From the NCBI GenBank assembly GCA_903834835.1, contig CAILKO010000055.1, positions 80,150-144,149 on the forward strand: a stretch of 64,000 nt of DNA. The letters run 5' to 3'. Both the position numbers and the translations under genes were made by a program. Positions within the stretch are counted from its first letter, which is position 1, and each line of letters starts with the position of its first letter. This document shows positions 20,363 to 30,778 of this stretch, one piece after another. Origin of the DNA: an uncultured Pseudomonadota bacterium (lineage in GTDB: Bacteria > Pseudomonadota > Gammaproteobacteria > Burkholderiales > SG8-39). The notes under the pieces were generated by a model. That model saw only the letters and a program-made list of their open reading frames with translations, was not told where the DNA came from and did no database searches.

Positions 20363-21387
20363 CAGGACACCGCGTGCGCCATGTTTTCGCGAATAGGCAT
20401 TACCACGGTAACCCGGTACCGGTTGCGCTCGACGCGATGCTCAATCCTCGCTTCCGCATCAAAGAAAAGCTGCAAGCGCTCTCGTATGTTTTCAACGGCG
20501 ATCCGGTTACCTGAGCGCTTGTCGGGCACGGGATGATACGGATTTTCGATCGCAACGACGACCGCCCCTCCCCGGCGTCGAATGCTCACGCTCACCTCCC
20601 CTGTCCCTGTCCCTGGCTCGACGCCATGATAGATCGCATTCTCGAGGAGCGGCTGAAGCACGAGCGGTGGCATCAGCGTCTGCGTCGGCGCGTCCGCGAT
20701 ATCCCATACAACGCGCAGCCGCTCGCCAAGGCGGAGTTGCTCGAGACTCGCGTAGCGCTCCAGCAGATCAATTTCGTCGGCGAGCCGGACGAATTGACGC
20801 GCGTCCGAAACCAGACTGCGGAAGAGATCTGCCAGGTCCTCCAGCGCCCGCTCAGCCTGCTTGGGATCACGCCGGATAAGCGAAAGCACGGCATTCAGAC
20901 TGTTGAACAGAAAGTGGGGCCGGATGCGTGACTGCAGCGCCTGAAGACGCGCCTCGGACAGCGCAGGCGAGTAGGCGCGGCGCAATAGACGAAAGTAAGC
21001 GAGCATCGCACCACTCGCAAACACGCTGAGCACCAGCACCCGGCCCATTCCGTCCAGTGCGGTTCCCCGCGCCTCGCCGAGCGCCGCCTGCAGGCATGCC
21101 GCAACGAGCGCGACCGCGAGGACCGAAACGGCACACGACACAGGATATTGCAGTCGCTGCAGCAGCGGTCCGGACAAGTGCAGAAGCACGAGGCTCACGA
21201 GCAGGACAGGTTCCAGAAAGGCCGAGGCCTCAACGAACATCTGCGGAACCTGCTGCCATCGGCTCGATTCATAAACCACCGCAGCCATCGCGAGCAGGTT
21301 GGCCCCGATTAGCGTACGTGCGAGAACACCGACATTGCGGAAGTCCGGAAAATCAGTGGAAGAATTGTTTTGCCTTATACTTGACAT
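20362..21387 (-). CDS. algZ: AlgZ/FimS-type sensor histidine kinase
   Basis: The 341-residue membrane protein has four hydrophobic segments in its first half (for example [14 protein letters not shown] and [15 protein letters not shown]). The HisKA_7TM/LytS-type dimerisation box follows, with the phosphorylatable histidine in [16 protein letters not shown], and then an ATPase with N-box [13 protein letters not shown]. As in AlgZ, the glycine-rich boxes are weak (the end reads [16 protein letters not shown]). It is the cognate partner of the adjacent LytTR regulator. ATG at 21387 is preferred. It is divergent from argH across about 120 nt. Confidence 0.83.
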   Translation of the reverse strand: MSSIRQNNSSTDFPDFRNVGVLARTLIGANLLAMAAVVYESSRWQQVPQMFVEASAFLEPVLLVSLVLLHLSGPLLQRLQYPVSCAVSVLAVALVAACLQAALGEARGTALDGMGRVLVLSVFASGAMLAYFRLLRRAYSPALSEARLQALQSRIRPHFLFNSLNAVLSLIRRDPKQAERALEDLADLFRSLVSDARQFVRLADEIDLLERYASLEQLRLGERLRVVWDIADAPTQTLMPPLVLQPLLENAIYHGVEPGTGTGEVSVSIRRRGGAVVVAIENPYHPVPDKRSGNRIAVENIRERLQLFFDAEARIEHRVERNRYRVTVVMPIRENMAHAVS

Positions 21388-21505
21388 GGTTCGACGCCTG
21401 CCGAGAAAACTTTCAGATCCGAGGGGCTGCGAGTCGTATCCGCACACTCTGACCGTCGCCGCCTCAAAGTGCCGGCCTCCTGCTCATTACATTTCATTTT
21501 GCGCC

Positions 21506-22972
21506 ATGGCTAGAAAAGCAGCCCGAAACCCGGTCAAGCTTAGCCGGAAAAAAATCACGCCCGCAAACGGCGGGAAGCCGGCTGGCTCCGCCGCAAAGTG
21601 GTCCGGCCGGTTTACCGAACCGGTGGACGAACTCGTCAAGCGTTTCACCGCTTCGGTGTCCTTTGATGCGCGCCTTGCGCCGTATGACATCGCCGGGTCT
21701 ATCGCCCACGCCCGGATGCTGGCTGCCCGGGGCGTCCTGAGCGCTGGCGACCTTGCCGACATCGAGCGAGGCATGGCGAAGATTCGCGAGGAAATCGCAT
21801 CCGGGAATTTCAACTGGTCGATCGACGCGGAGGATGTGCACCTCAACATAGAGCGCAGGCTGACTGCTCTGGTCGGGGATGCCGGCAAACGCCTGCACAC
21901 CGGCCGATCCCGCAACGATCAGGTCGCAACAGACATACGCCTGTGGCTCCGCGACCAGATCGACCGGATCGACGACCGGCTGGCCGACCTTCAGGATGCT
22001 CTGGTTTCCCAGGCCGAGCGGCATGCCGCCGTAGTGATGCCCGGATTCACTCACCTCCAGCCTGCGCAACCTGTGAGTTTCGGACACCACATGCTCGCGT
22101 ATTTCGAGATGCTCGATCGCGACCGCGAGCGTTTCACAGACTGCCGCTCACGCCTGAACCGCCTTCCGCTCGGTGCGGCTGCCCTTGCAGGAACATCCTA
22201 TCCGATCGATAGAGCGCAAGTCGCGAGGGAGCTTCTCTTTGACGGCCTGTGTGCAAACTCCTTGGATGCGGTGTCCGATCGCGATTTCGCGATCGAGTTC
22301 TGCCATGCAGCAGCACTCACCATGGTTCACCTGTCGCGATTCTGCGAAGAACTTGTCCTCTGGGCGAGCCCGCGCTTCGGATTCATCAACCTGCCGGACC
22401 GTTTCTGCACTGGTTCTTCCATCATGCCCCAGAAGAAGAATCCCGATGTGCCGGAACTCGTCCGTGGAAAATCGGGCCGGGTGGTCGGACACCTCATGGC
22501 ACTCCTTACCCTGATGAAATCCCAGCCACTTGCCTACAACAAGGACAACCAGGAAGACAAGGAACCGCTGTTCGACACGGCGGACACGCTCGACAGCTGC
22601 TTGGCAGTCATGGCCGGCCTCGTTGCAGACATGACGCCAATGGTCGCGTCGATGCGAAGCGCAGCGCTCGAAGGATTTACCACGGCAACCGACCTCGCAG
22701 ATTATCTCGTTCGCAAGGGCATGCCGTTCCGGGACGCGCACGAGGCGGTTGCCCTAGCGGTCAAGGAGGCGGAGTCGCGACACTGCGATCTTTCCGGCCT
22801 CCCGCTCGCAGACTTGAGGAAGTTCGCGGCTGCGATCAACGACGATGTATTCGCCGTGCTCACGCCCGAAGGCTCCATGCACTCGCGTCGCCATCCCGGT
22901 GGCACCGCGCCCGCGCAGGTACGCGCCGCAGCCGCGCGCGCTCGGCAGCGTATGAAGCGCCGCGTGCGTTGA
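21506..22972 (+). CDS. argH: Argininosuccinate lyase ArgH
   Basis: The 488-residue fumarase-superfamily lyase splits argininosuccinate into arginine and fumarate. Motifs are [20 protein letters not shown], the substrate-binding [18 protein letters not shown], and the superfamily signature [20 protein letters not shown]. An extra N-terminal stretch of about 25 Lys/Arg/Pro-rich residues precedes the usual start (AAKWSGRF). ATG at 21506 is the only good start codon there. It is followed 13 nt later by the protein kinase gene. Confidence 0.95.
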   Translation: MARKAARNPVKLSRKKITPANGGKPAGSAAKWSGRFTEPVDELVKRFTASVSFDARLAPYDIAGSIAHARMLAARGVLSAGDLADIERGMAKIREEIASGNFNWSIDAEDVHLNIERRLTALVGDAGKRLHTGRSRNDQVATDIRLWLRDQIDRIDDRLADLQDALVSQAERHAAVVMPGFTHLQPAQPVSFGHHMLAYFEMLDRDRERFTDCRSRLNRLPLGAAALAGTSYPIDRAQVARELLFDGLCANSLDAVSDRDFAIEFCHAAALTMVHLSRFCEELVLWASPRFGFINLPDRFCTGSSIMPQKKNPDVPELVRGKSGRVVGHLMALLTLMKSQPLAYNKDNQEDKEPLFDTADTLDSCLAVMAGLVADMTPMVASMRSAALEGFTTATDLADYLVRKGMPFRDAHEAVALAVKEAESRHCDLSGLPLADLRKFAAAINDDVFAVLTPEGSMHSRRHPGGTAPAQVRAAAARARQRMKRRVR

Positions 22973-22985
22973 CCGGGGACGGACT

Positions 22986-24278
22986 TTGAGCGAGCAATCC
23001 TTGCCGGAAAAGATCGGCAAGTATCCGGTAGTCAGCAAACTCGGCGAAGGCGCATCGAGCCAGGTCTACCTTTGCCACGACCCGTTCAACCGGAGGGACG
23101 TCGCAGTCAAGGTCGTATCCTCCGAGGCATTCGCCGATCCGGATGCCGGCCGGCTCGCACGAAAGCTGTTCGTCACAGAAGCCTCTCTGGCCGGAAAGCT
23201 GCAGCACCCGCACATCGCGCAGATCTACGACGCGGCATCCGAGGGATCGCTGCACTACATCGTGATGGAGTACGTGGACGGCGGGACGCTCGAAAAGTTC
23301 TGCCATCCGGACAGACTTCTCCCGATAGAGAAGGTCGTGGAGATCGTGTTCAAGTGCACGCGCGCACTCGAATACGCGCACAAGATGGGCATCACCCACC
23401 GCGATATCAAGCCTGCAAACATACTCTACTCGGGCAATACCGACGTAAAGATCACGGATTTCGGCGCAGCACTGATTTCAAGCGGAGAAACCACCCAGAT
23501 TGCGGCCATCGGCTCGCCCGCGTACATGTCGCCCGAACAAGTGAAGGAACAGAGTCTGGACCACCGGACCGACATCTACTCGATGGGCATCGTCATGTAT
23601 CACCTGCTTTGCGGTCGTCTGCCGTTTCAGGCAAGCAACAATTTCAGCCTGATCTACCAGATCACCAATGTCGAACCCTCTCCGCCTTCGGCGTTCCGGC
23701 CCGTCATACCCCAGGCCGTCGACGACATCGTCAAGCGCGCGATGGCCAAGGAACTGGACAATCGCTATGCCGAATGGGAGGATTTTTCGCTCGCCCTGGC
23801 GGAGGTTTTCAGACATGAGGTCCGCGACGCCAAGATCCAGCATTTTGCCGACTCGGACAAGTTCGAAACACTGCGCAAGCTCGAGTTCTTCGAAAATTTC
23901 TCTGATGCGGAGCTCTGGGAGGTCGCACGCATTTCGACCTGGCAGGCTGCCACTGCGGGCGATACGTTGATGCGCGAAGGCGACACCGGCGAATACTTCT
24001 GCATCCTTGCCGAGGGACAGGTAAAAGTCACCAAGAAGGGCAAGCTGTTGAACCTGCTGCGCAAAGGTGAATGCTTCGGCGAGATGGCCTACCTTTCCAA
24101 GAGCAAGCAGGGCCGTGGCGCGGACGTGAGCGTACTGGAAAACGCCAAGGTGATTTCAATTCCCACTGACCATCTCGCGCAGGCATCAGATGCCTGTCGC
24201 CACAAATTCGACCGCGCGTTCATGGAGATTCTGGTGGATCGCCTGGCCATGGCCAACCTGCGGCTGTCGGGGGTCTGA
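22986..24278 (+). CDS. Soluble Ser/Thr protein kinase fused to a cyclic-nucleotide-binding domain
   Basis: The 430-residue protein is a Hanks-type kinase (about 10-275). It has a glycine loop LGEGASSQVYL, ATP-binding lysine 42 in VAVKVV, catalytic loop ITHRDIKPANIL (Asp140), DFG at 158-160 and SPAYMSPEQV in the activation segment. Residues about 300-425 form a cNMP-binding-like domain with the phosphate-cassette region GECFGEMAYLSKSKQGRGAD, where the glutamate is kept and one arginine is close to the expected place. There is no transmembrane or extracellular sensor. The architecture suggests a kinase gated by a cyclic nucleotide, as in eukaryotic PKG. Ligand and substrates are unknown. The TTG start is weakly supported. 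Confidence 0.85.
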   Translation: MSEQSLPEKIGKYPVVSKLGEGASSQVYLCHDPFNRRDVAVKVVSSEAFADPDAGRLARKLFVTEASLAGKLQHPHIAQIYDAASEGSLHYIVMEYVDGGTLEKFCHPDRLLPIEKVVEIVFKCTRALEYAHKMGITHRDIKPANILYSGNTDVKITDFGAALISSGETTQIAAIGSPAYMSPEQVKEQSLDHRTDIYSMGIVMYHLLCGRLPFQASNNFSLIYQITNVEPSPPSAFRPVIPQAVDDIVKRAMAKELDNRYAEWEDFSLALAEVFRHEVRDAKIQHFADSDKFETLRKLEFFENFSDAELWEVARISTWQAATAGDTLMREGDTGEYFCILAEGQVKVTKKGKLLNLLRKGECFGEMAYLSKSKQGRGADVSVLENAKVISIPTDHLAQASDACRHKFDRAFMEILVDRLAMANLRLSGV

Positions 24279-24318
24279 ACAGGGGCTGCGTCGTGTCCGT
24301 ATCGCGCCCCCGTGTGCC

Positions 24319-24639
24319 TCAACCGGCCTGCACGCCTTCCAGCAACTTCTTGAGCTCACCCGACTGATACATCTCGCGCATGATGTCGCTGCCGCCAACA
24401 AACTCGCCCTTGATGTAAAGCTGCGGAATCGTCGGCCAATTGGCGAATTCCTTGATGCCCTGGCGGATTTCCGGATTCTGCAATACGTCCACGGTAAACG
24501 GTTGACTCACACCGAGTGCCTGCAGCACCTGTATTGCCATCGCCGAAAAGCCGCACTGCGGCATTTGCGGCGACCCTTTCATGTACAACACGACCTGATG
24601 GCTGGAAACCTGCTCTTGGATGACGTCTTGTATGCTCAT
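24319..24639 (-). CDS. grxD: Monothiol glutaredoxin GrxD
   Basis: The 106-residue protein has the monothiol active site CGFS in the context MKGSPQMPQCGFS, the cis-proline stretch WPTIPQLYIKGEFVGG and the glutathione-binding GGSDIM. This class carries and delivers [2Fe-2S] clusters with BolA partners rather than acting as a dithiol reductant. ATG at 24639 lies 4 nt after the prmC stop. It is the last gene of hemA-prfA-prmC-grxD. Confidence 0.95.
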   Translation of the reverse strand: MSIQDVIQEQVSSHQVVLYMKGSPQMPQCGFSAMAIQVLQALGVSQPFTVDVLQNPEIRQGIKEFANWPTIPQLYIKGEFVGGSDIMREMYQSGELKKLLEGVQAG

Positions 24640-24643
24640 GAGA

Positions 24644-25477
24644 TCAAACCTGAGTAAATTTGTCGGGATTGTACCGCCCGCCGGTAACCCGCGCAATCCC
24701 TGCGAGATCCGGCCAAGTCGAAATTTCTGCAAACCCCTGGCGTTCCAGCAGAGCGCTCACGTCATTCGCCTGGTTGTACCCATGCTCGAGCAATAGCCAG
24801 CCTCCGGCCCGCAGGTGGCGCCGAGCGCCCATCGATATCTCCCGCAGCGCGTCGAGCCCGTCAAGACCTGACACCAGCGCCTCAACCGGTTCGTGCGGCA
24901 AATCGCCCCGCCCCAGATGCGGATCTGCCTCGGCCACATAGGGCGGGTTTGCGGCGATGACATCGAAGCGTCGGTGACGCAGGGTCCCGAACCAGGAACC
25001 GAGGTGGAATTCCACGCTTATGTTCAGGCACAGTGCGTTGCGCATGGCCACCACAATTGCATCCGTGCTTCGCTCTACCGCGGTGATCAACGCATCAGTC
25101 CTTGCCGCACCCACCGCCAGCGCAACCGCCCCCGATCCGGTCCCGAGATCAAGCATCAGCCCTGATCGCGGCAGCTTTTCGAGCGCCCGTTCCACAAGGA
25201 GCTCGGTCTCAGATCGCGGGATCAGCACTTCCGGCCCGACCAGCAGCCTAAGTCCGAAGAATTCGCGCCAGCCCAGTATGTATGCGAGCGGCTCGCCAAG
25301 CGCGCGACGCCTGGCCCAGGTGCAGAAGCGCTCGACCGCCTGCGAGTCTGGCTCACGCTCCGGATACGCGATAAGCGAAACCACGTTGCAGCCACAGGCC
25401 TCCGCGAGCAACATGCGCGCCTCGCGGGCATCCACGCCCTGCGCAACTGCGGCGGCAAGCGTCTCTGCGACAGTCAT
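24644..25477 (-). CDS. prmC: Release-factor glutamine methyltransferase PrmC
   Basis: The 277-residue SAM enzyme methylates the glutamine of the GGQ motif in RF1 and RF2. The catalytic NPPYVAE is present in VIAANPPYVAEAD, and the SAM loop is LDLGTGSGAVALAV. The N-terminal helical domain includes WREFFGLRLLVGPEVLIPR. It lies directly downstream of prfA, whose product is its substrate. ATG at 25477 is chosen because upstream codons overlap the end of prfA. Confidence 0.94.
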   Translation of the reverse strand: MTVAETLAAAVAQGVDAREARMLLAEACGCNVVSLIAYPEREPDSQAVERFCTWARRRALGEPLAYILGWREFFGLRLLVGPEVLIPRSETELLVERALEKLPRSGLMLDLGTGSGAVALAVGAARTDALITAVERSTDAIVVAMRNALCLNISVEFHLGSWFGTLRHRRFDVIAANPPYVAEADPHLGRGDLPHEPVEALVSGLDGLDALREISMGARRHLRAGGWLLLEHGYNQANDVSALLERQGFAEISTWPDLAGIARVTGGRYNPDKFTQV

Positions 25478-25488
25478 TGCACAGCGGT

Positions 25489-26571
25489 TCAGGCGGGCTC
25501 TTCGAGCTGAGCGAGCTGTTCGGCCTGATGCTCCGCAATCAGTGCCGCAAGCACCTCGTCGAGCTCCCCGTCCATGATCCTGTCGATCTTGTATAGCGTC
25601 AGGTTGATCCGATGATCGGTGACTCTGCCCTGCGGGAAATTGAAGGTGCGGATGCGCTCGGATCGGTCTCCGGAACCGACGAGCGACTTTCTGGCCGAAG
25701 CGGTCTTGGCCTGCTGTTCGCGCTGCTGGCGGTCGCGTATGCGCGCAACCAGCACACCCATCGCCTTCTCGCGATTCTTGTGCTGTGAGCGAGAGTCCTG
25801 ACACTCGACCACTATGCCTGTCGGCAGGTGCGTGATGCGAATCGCAGATTCGGTCTTGTTGACGTGCTGGCCGCCCGCACCGGAAGCACGATAGGTGTCG
25901 ATTCGCAATTCGGCAGGATTGAGCACCACTGCATCAAGTTCATCCGCCTCGGGGAGGACCGCGACCGTGCAGGCGGAGGTGTGTATCCGGCCCTGCGCCT
26001 CGGTTGCCGGAACACGCTGCACGCGATGCGTTCCGGACTCGAACTTGAGTCTCGAATAGGCGCCTTGCCCGATCACCCGGACAATCACCTCCTTGTACCC
26101 GCCGAGCTCGGAAGGACTCTCCGAAATCAGCTCCACCTGCCAACCCTGGCGTTCGGCATAGCGCGTGTACATGCGCAGCAAATCTCCGGCGAAGAGCGCG
26201 GACTCGTCGCCTCCGGTGCCGGCGCGAATCTCAAGAAACAGGTTGCGCTCGTCATTCGGATCCCTGGGCAGCATCTGTTTCTGCAGCTCGCGATCCACAC
26301 GCTCCATCTCCTCGCGCGCGGCCTTCATTTCCTCGTCAGCAAAACCCCGCATCGCCGGATCACCCGCCATTTCGCGAGCTGCCGCAGCATCCTGCTCGGC
26401 CTGGCAAAACCGCCGATAGAGGTCGGCCAGCGCAGAGATCTCCGAGTGTTCGCGCGAGAGCTTGCGAAACTGATCCATGTCGCGAGTGGCGCCTTCGGTG
26501 GCAAGTAATGCGTTGACTTCTTCAAGGCGTGCAAGTGCGGCATCCAGACGCGAGCGCAAGGTGGGATTCAT
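25489..26571 (-). CDS. prfA: Peptide chain release factor 1
   Basis: The 360-residue RF1 terminates at UAA and UAG. The catalytic GGQ is in [18 protein letters not shown] and the codon-recognition tripeptide region is conserved upstream ([19 protein letters not shown]). The N-terminal coiled-coil domain spans about residues 1-100. ATG at 26571 (MNPTLRS) is used; a TTG codon immediately above is less likely. It lies between hemA and prmC. Confidence 0.96.
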   Translation of the reverse strand: MNPTLRSRLDAALARLEEVNALLATEGATRDMDQFRKLSREHSEISALADLYRRFCQAEQDAAAAREMAGDPAMRGFADEEMKAAREEMERVDRELQKQMLPRDPNDERNLFLEIRAGTGGDESALFAGDLLRMYTRYAERQGWQVELISESPSELGGYKEVIVRVIGQGAYSRLKFESGTHRVQRVPATEAQGRIHTSACTVAVLPEADELDAVVLNPAELRIDTYRASGAGGQHVNKTESAIRITHLPTGIVVECQDSRSQHKNREKAMGVLVARIRDRQQREQQAKTASARKSLVGSGDRSERIRTFNFPQGRVTDHRINLTLYKIDRIMDGELDEVLAALIAEHQAEQLAQLEEPA

Positions 26572-26609
26572 CAAATAGATCCGATACTGATGTGTGCGCC
26601 CGCCGTAGG

Positions 26610-27875
26610 CTAACGGGGCAGCCTGAACAGGCGCGAAACAAATTCCGCCGTTTCCTGGCTCTGGTCCCCAGGCACTTCATTCAGCGCCTGCGTGGGCGCG
26701 TGCATGAGCTTGTTCACAAGCCCCTGCGACAGACTCTCCATCACCTGCCGGGGGTCGGCACCGCGCTCGAGTTGCCGCAAGGCACGCGCGAGCTCTTGCT
26801 CGCGGGTCGCCTCAGCCTGTTCACGCAGCGCCTTGATGACGGGCACCCGGTCCCGGCTGTCCATCCATTGCATGAACTTGCCAACCTGGGATTCCACGAT
26901 GGCCTCGGCCTGTGTGATCGCCGAACGACGCTCGTCCATGCCGTCGGAAACAATCCTGCCGAGATCGTCAACGGTGTACAGAAAGACATCGTCCAGCTCG
27001 CCGACCTCCTGTTCCACGTCTCGCGGCACAGCGAGATCGACCATGAACATGGGCTTGCGGCGGCGCGCCCGCAGGGCGCGCTCGACCAGGCCCTTCCCGA
27101 GTATCGGCAGCGAAGACGCAGTGCAGGAAACGACGATATCGAATTCCTGCAGGCGTTCCGGCAGATCCTTGATTTCGAAAGCAGTGCCGCCGAAGCGGTG
27201 TGCGAGAGCGCGCCCGCGTTCAAGTGTCCGGTTCGCAACCGCCAGTCTGGCGGGCGCCTGCGCTGCGAAATGCGTCGCGCAGAGTTCGACCATCTCGCCG
27301 GCACCGACGAACAGCACGGACTGCTCCGTCATGCTGGGAAAGATTCGGCCCGCAAGCTTCACGGCGGCGGCGGCCATCGACACGCTGCTCGCGCCGATCC
27401 GCGTGGTACTGCGCACTTCCTTCGCAACCGAGAAGGAGCGCTGGAACAGCTTGTGCAGCACCGTGCCCAGAGTTCCCGCCGCCTCGGCGCTACGCGCGGC
27501 TTCCTTCATCTGCCCGAGAATCTGCGGCTCGCCAAGAACCATCGAGTCAAGGCCCGACGCAACGCGAAATGCGTGACGCACCGCCTGCTCGCTCGGCCGC
27601 ACATAGAGATATGGCTCAAGTGCAGCAGGATCGAAGTGATGATATTCAGCCAGCCAGCGCGCGATGAACCGGGGCGATTTCTGGTCTCCCCGCCCGCCTG
27701 CCGCGAAATAGAGCTCCGTCCGGTTGCAGGTCGAGAGGATTGCCACCTCGGACGCGACACCGCCGCGCGCGACTTCGCGCAGCGCCTCGTAGGTGCGCTC
27801 GACGTGGAAGACCACGCGCTCGCGGACCGACAGCGGTGCTGTATGGTGATTCAGGCCGAGAGCGTAGAGCGACAT
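26610..27875 (-). CDS. hemA: Glutamyl-tRNA reductase HemA
   Basis: The 421-residue NADPH enzyme starts tetrapyrrole synthesis by the C5 route. The catalytic cysteine is in [13 protein letters not shown]. Also present are [14 protein letters not shown] at the N-terminus, [12 protein letters not shown], the nucleotide-binding [17 protein letters not shown] and a C-terminal dimerisation helix. With hemC, D, X, Y and F, the window holds much of the haem pathway. It heads hemA-prfA-prmC-grxD. Confidence 0.96.
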   Translation of the reverse strand: MSLYALGLNHHTAPLSVRERVVFHVERTYEALREVARGGVASEVAILSTCNRTELYFAAGGRGDQKSPRFIARWLAEYHHFDPAALEPYLYVRPSEQAVRHAFRVASGLDSMVLGEPQILGQMKEAARSAEAAGTLGTVLHKLFQRSFSVAKEVRSTTRIGASSVSMAAAAVKLAGRIFPSMTEQSVLFVGAGEMVELCATHFAAQAPARLAVANRTLERGRALAHRFGGTAFEIKDLPERLQEFDIVVSCTASSLPILGKGLVERALRARRRKPMFMVDLAVPRDVEQEVGELDDVFLYTVDDLGRIVSDGMDERRSAITQAEAIVESQVGKFMQWMDSRDRVPVIKALREQAEATREQELARALRQLERGADPRQVMESLSQGLVNKLMHAPTQALNEVPGDQSQETAEFVSRLFRLPR

Positions 27876-27920
27876 GCGCGGACCTTTGCCAAGGCCGTGA
27901 TTATAGGGCGGAACCCGCTC

Positions 27921-28193
27921 TCACTCGATGTTCGTGTTGCCGTGACCTATCGCGAACTTGACGAGCGAGGGCAGGTACTCGACCTCCAGTTTGGTCATCG
28001 TCCGGCTTCGGCAGGTGTCCGCACTCTTGGATGACAGGTTCAACAGCGCTGCAATCTCGGCGCTGGTCTTGCCTTCGCCCACCTGCTGCATGACGTGCCG
28101 ATCGCACGCACTCAGACGCTCAGAGAGGATCGTCCGCCGCGCGTCCGCGCAGTTGGTGCAGTGCAGGACAACAAGGCGTGTGCGCGTTCGCAA
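27921..28193 (-). pseudogene. Isolated, degenerate LuxR-type helix-turn-helix remnant
   Basis: This 90-residue frame lies between hemA and nadB. Residues about 23-85 align with a LuxR/GerE DNA-binding domain: LSERLSACDRHVMQQVGEGK, then TSAEIAALLNLSSKSADTC and a final LPSLVKFAIGHG. The recognition-helix consensus VETHR is altered to ADTCR, and no receiver or ligand-binding domain precedes it. The most economical reading is the decayed 3' end of a larger regulator. A functional single-domain LuxR protein is the alternative. Its upstream end runs into the nadB promoter region. Confidence 0.5.
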
Positions 28194-28268
28194 AGCATTA
28201 TGCGGCCAGCCCGCGTGTTGATTTGGCCTTGCGTCTACAATCGGCGCCTCCTACTGAAGCGTGCACCG

Positions 28269-29876
28269 ATGAGCACACCGAAAACGGACGTCATCATTCT
28301 GGGAAGCGGCCTCGCAGGCATGGCGAGTGCGCTCCTGCTGGCCGAAAAAAAACGCGTGCTGATCGTAACCAAGCAGGCGCTTATCTCTGGCGCGAGTGAC
28401 TGGGCCCAGGGCGGCATCGCGGCAGTGCTTGATGACGCCGACTCGGTGGAACAGCACGTAGCCGACACGCTATCGGCGGGTGGCGGATTGTGCGAGGAGT
28501 CCGCGGTGCGCTATATCGTCGGCGAGGGCCGCTCCGCGATCGAATGGCTGACCACCATGGGAGTGCGCTTCACGGAGGACGAGGCGCATCCAACGGGCGT
28601 GCACTTGACCCAGGAAGGCGGTCACAGTCACCGACGTATCGTCCACGCGGCAGATGCGACCGGCCACGCCGTCCAGACAACGCTCGAGGAGCGCGTTCGA
28701 GCCCACCCGAATATTTCCGTGCTCGAGGATCATCTGGCGATCGACCTGATCACCTCGCAGCGTCTCGGTCGGCGGGAAAGCCCGCGCTGCTACGGGGTTT
28801 ACGTGCTCGACCGTTCGCGCGGAACTGTGATGTCGATTGCAGCTCCGCACACCATCCTTGCCACCGGAGGCGCCGGTAAGGTCTACCGCTACACCACGAA
28901 CCCGGACACCGCGAGCGGCGACGGAATAGCGATGGCCTGGCGCGCCGGTTGCCGGGTAGCGAACATGGAATTTATCCAGTTCCATCCCACCTGCCTGTTC
29001 CACCCGCACGCGAAGTCCTTCCTGATTTCCGAGGCAGTGCGCGGCGAGGGTGGGCTCCTCAGGTTGCCGGACGGAACCCGCTTCATGCCAGCGCACGATG
29101 AGCGTGCCGAACTCGCGCCACGCGATGTCGTCGCGCGCGCAATCGATTTCGAGATCAAGCGGCAGGGTCTCGACTGTGTCTACCTCGACATCACGCACAA
29201 GGGGGCGGATTTCGTCCGGAGCCACTTCCCGACCATTTACGCGCGCTGCATGGAACTCGGCATCGACATGACACGCCAGCCGGTGCCGGTAGTCCCGGCT
29301 GCGCACTACACCTGCGGCGGCATCGTCACCGATCTCGAGGGCCGTACCGACCTCGCCGGGCTGTACGCGATCGGCGAGACCGCCTGCACGGGACTGCACG
29401 GCGCGAACCGGCTCGCGAGCAACTCGCTGCTGGAGTGTGTGGTGCTCGCGCGCGCGGCAGTGCGGCATGCGCTGGAGGATCACGTCCGGGTGGCAGAACT
29501 GGTGCCCGAGTGGGACGAGAGTCGAGTCACTGACCCGGATGAAGAAGTGGTCATCAGCCAGAACTGGGATGAACTCCGCCTGACGATGTGGAACTACGTC
29601 GGCATCGTGCGCACCACCAAACGTCTGGAGCGGGCGAGACACCGGATCCGGCTGCTCCGCGACGAAATCAGCGAGTTCTATCGTCACTTCCGGGTGAGCG
29701 CCGACCTGCTGGAACTGCGCAACCTCGTCGACGTGGCCGACCTGATCGTTGAAAGCGCCCTCAGCCGGCGCGAAAGCCGCGGCCTGCACTTCAGTCGCGA
29801 CTATCCCGAGACACTGCCCAAGGCCTTCCCTACCGTTCTGCAGCGCCAGGACCGACCTTCAATGCATCGAAGCTAG
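28269..29876 (+). CDS. nadB: L-aspartate oxidase NadB
   Basis: The 535-residue flavoenzyme oxidises aspartate to iminoaspartate, the first step of de novo NAD synthesis. The FAD loop is IILGSGLAGMASALLLAE; other motifs are SGASDWAQGGIAAVL, HTILATGGAGKVY and GLHGANRLASNSLLECVV. ATG at 28269 follows a TACAAT -10-like hexamer (28236-28241) by about 27 nt. It converges on nadC, and the two coding regions overlap by 4 nt at their 3' ends. Confidence 0.96.
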   Translation: MSTPKTDVIILGSGLAGMASALLLAEKKRVLIVTKQALISGASDWAQGGIAAVLDDADSVEQHVADTLSAGGGLCEESAVRYIVGEGRSAIEWLTTMGVRFTEDEAHPTGVHLTQEGGHSHRRIVHAADATGHAVQTTLEERVRAHPNISVLEDHLAIDLITSQRLGRRESPRCYGVYVLDRSRGTVMSIAAPHTILATGGAGKVYRYTTNPDTASGDGIAMAWRAGCRVANMEFIQFHPTCLFHPHAKSFLISEAVRGEGGLLRLPDGTRFMPAHDERAELAPRDVVARAIDFEIKRQGLDCVYLDITHKGADFVRSHFPTIYARCMELGIDMTRQPVPVVPAAHYTCGGIVTDLEGRTDLAGLYAIGETACTGLHGANRLASNSLLECVVLARAAVRHALEDHVRVAELVPEWDESRVTDPDEEVVISQNWDELRLTMWNYVGIVRTTKRLERARHRIRLLRDEISEFYRHFRVSADLLELRNLVDVADLIVESALSRRESRGLHFSRDYPETLPKAFPTVLQRQDRPSMHRS

Positions 29877-30733
29877 GCTTCGATCACGCGCATGGAGTAG
29901 TCCGTAGCCCGGACGGTCTTCGTCAAACCGCCGATTGAAATTCGATCAACGCCCGTCTCGGCAATCGCGCGTACGGAATCGAAGTCCACGCCGCCGGAGG
30001 CCTCAAGTATCGCGCGGCCCGCGTTCAGCGCCACACCCGCGCGCATGAGTTCCATGGAAAAATTGTCGAGCAGAATCGATATGGCACCGCAGGCAAGCGC
30101 TTCCTGCAGCTGATCCAGACCCTCAACCTCGATCTGAACCGGCACCCCGGCGCCAAGAGCGAGCGCGCGCTGCATCGCAGGACCAACTCCGCCCGCCGCG
30201 GCGATGTGGTTTTCCTTGATCAGTATTCCGTCGTACAGCCCTTTGCGATGGTTTTCGCCGCCTCCCGTCTTGACGGCATACTTCTGCGCGAGCCGCAGGC
30301 CAGGAAGTGTCTTGCGCGTATCCAGAATCTTGGCGCGGGTGCCGGCGATCCGGTCAACGTAACGGCGCGTCGCTGTCGCAACGCCGCTGAGCATCTGGAG
30401 AAAATTCAGGGCTGGCCGCTCGGCCGAGAGCAGTGCGCGGCTTGCGGCCTCTATCTCGCATACAACCTGATCCGGCTCAAGTCGGGCGCCGTCCCGGGCA
30501 TGCCAGTTGACACTCGCCTGCGGATCGAGGGCCTTCACGCACCCGTCGAACCAGTCCGCACCACACAGGACCGCCGTCTCGCGCACGATCACGCGCGCCC
30601 GCGTGCGATCCGACTCCGGCGCAAGCAATGCAGTCCAGTCGCAGACTCCGATATCCTCGATCAGCGCATCCCTCACGTTGCGCGCACGCGCCGCTTCCAG
30701 CGTCTCGCTCGTGGCTGGCAGTTCGATCTTCAT
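29873..30733 (-). CDS. nadC: Quinolinate phosphoribosyltransferase NadC
   Basis: The 286-residue enzyme converts quinolinate and PRPP to nicotinate mononucleotide with loss of CO2. Diagnostic stretches are LDTRKTLPGLRLAQKYAV, TGGGENHRKGLYDGILIKEN, QIEVEGLDQLQEAL and ASGGVDFDSVRAIAETGVD. It is on the minus strand downstream of nadA, with 45 nt between them containing a short direct repeat. nadA and nadC are probably cotranscribed. Confidence 0.96.
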   Translation of the reverse strand: MKIELPATSETLEAARARNVRDALIEDIGVCDWTALLAPESDRTRARVIVRETAVLCGADWFDGCVKALDPQASVNWHARDGARLEPDQVVCEIEAASRALLSAERPALNFLQMLSGVATATRRYVDRIAGTRAKILDTRKTLPGLRLAQKYAVKTGGGENHRKGLYDGILIKENHIAAAGGVGPAMQRALALGAGVPVQIEVEGLDQLQEALACGAISILLDNFSMELMRAGVALNAGRAILEASGGVDFDSVRAIAETGVDRISIGGLTKTVRATDYSMRVIEA

Positions 30734-30778
30734 CCCGACATTCCTCCGTTAGCCGTCACTGTTACTGTGTCACTGTTT

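Noticed and set aside
30755..30777. Direct repeat GTCACTGTT twice between nadA and nadC
   Set aside because: Two 9-bp copies 14 bp apart in a short gap have no inverted symmetry and no further copies, and could be chance.
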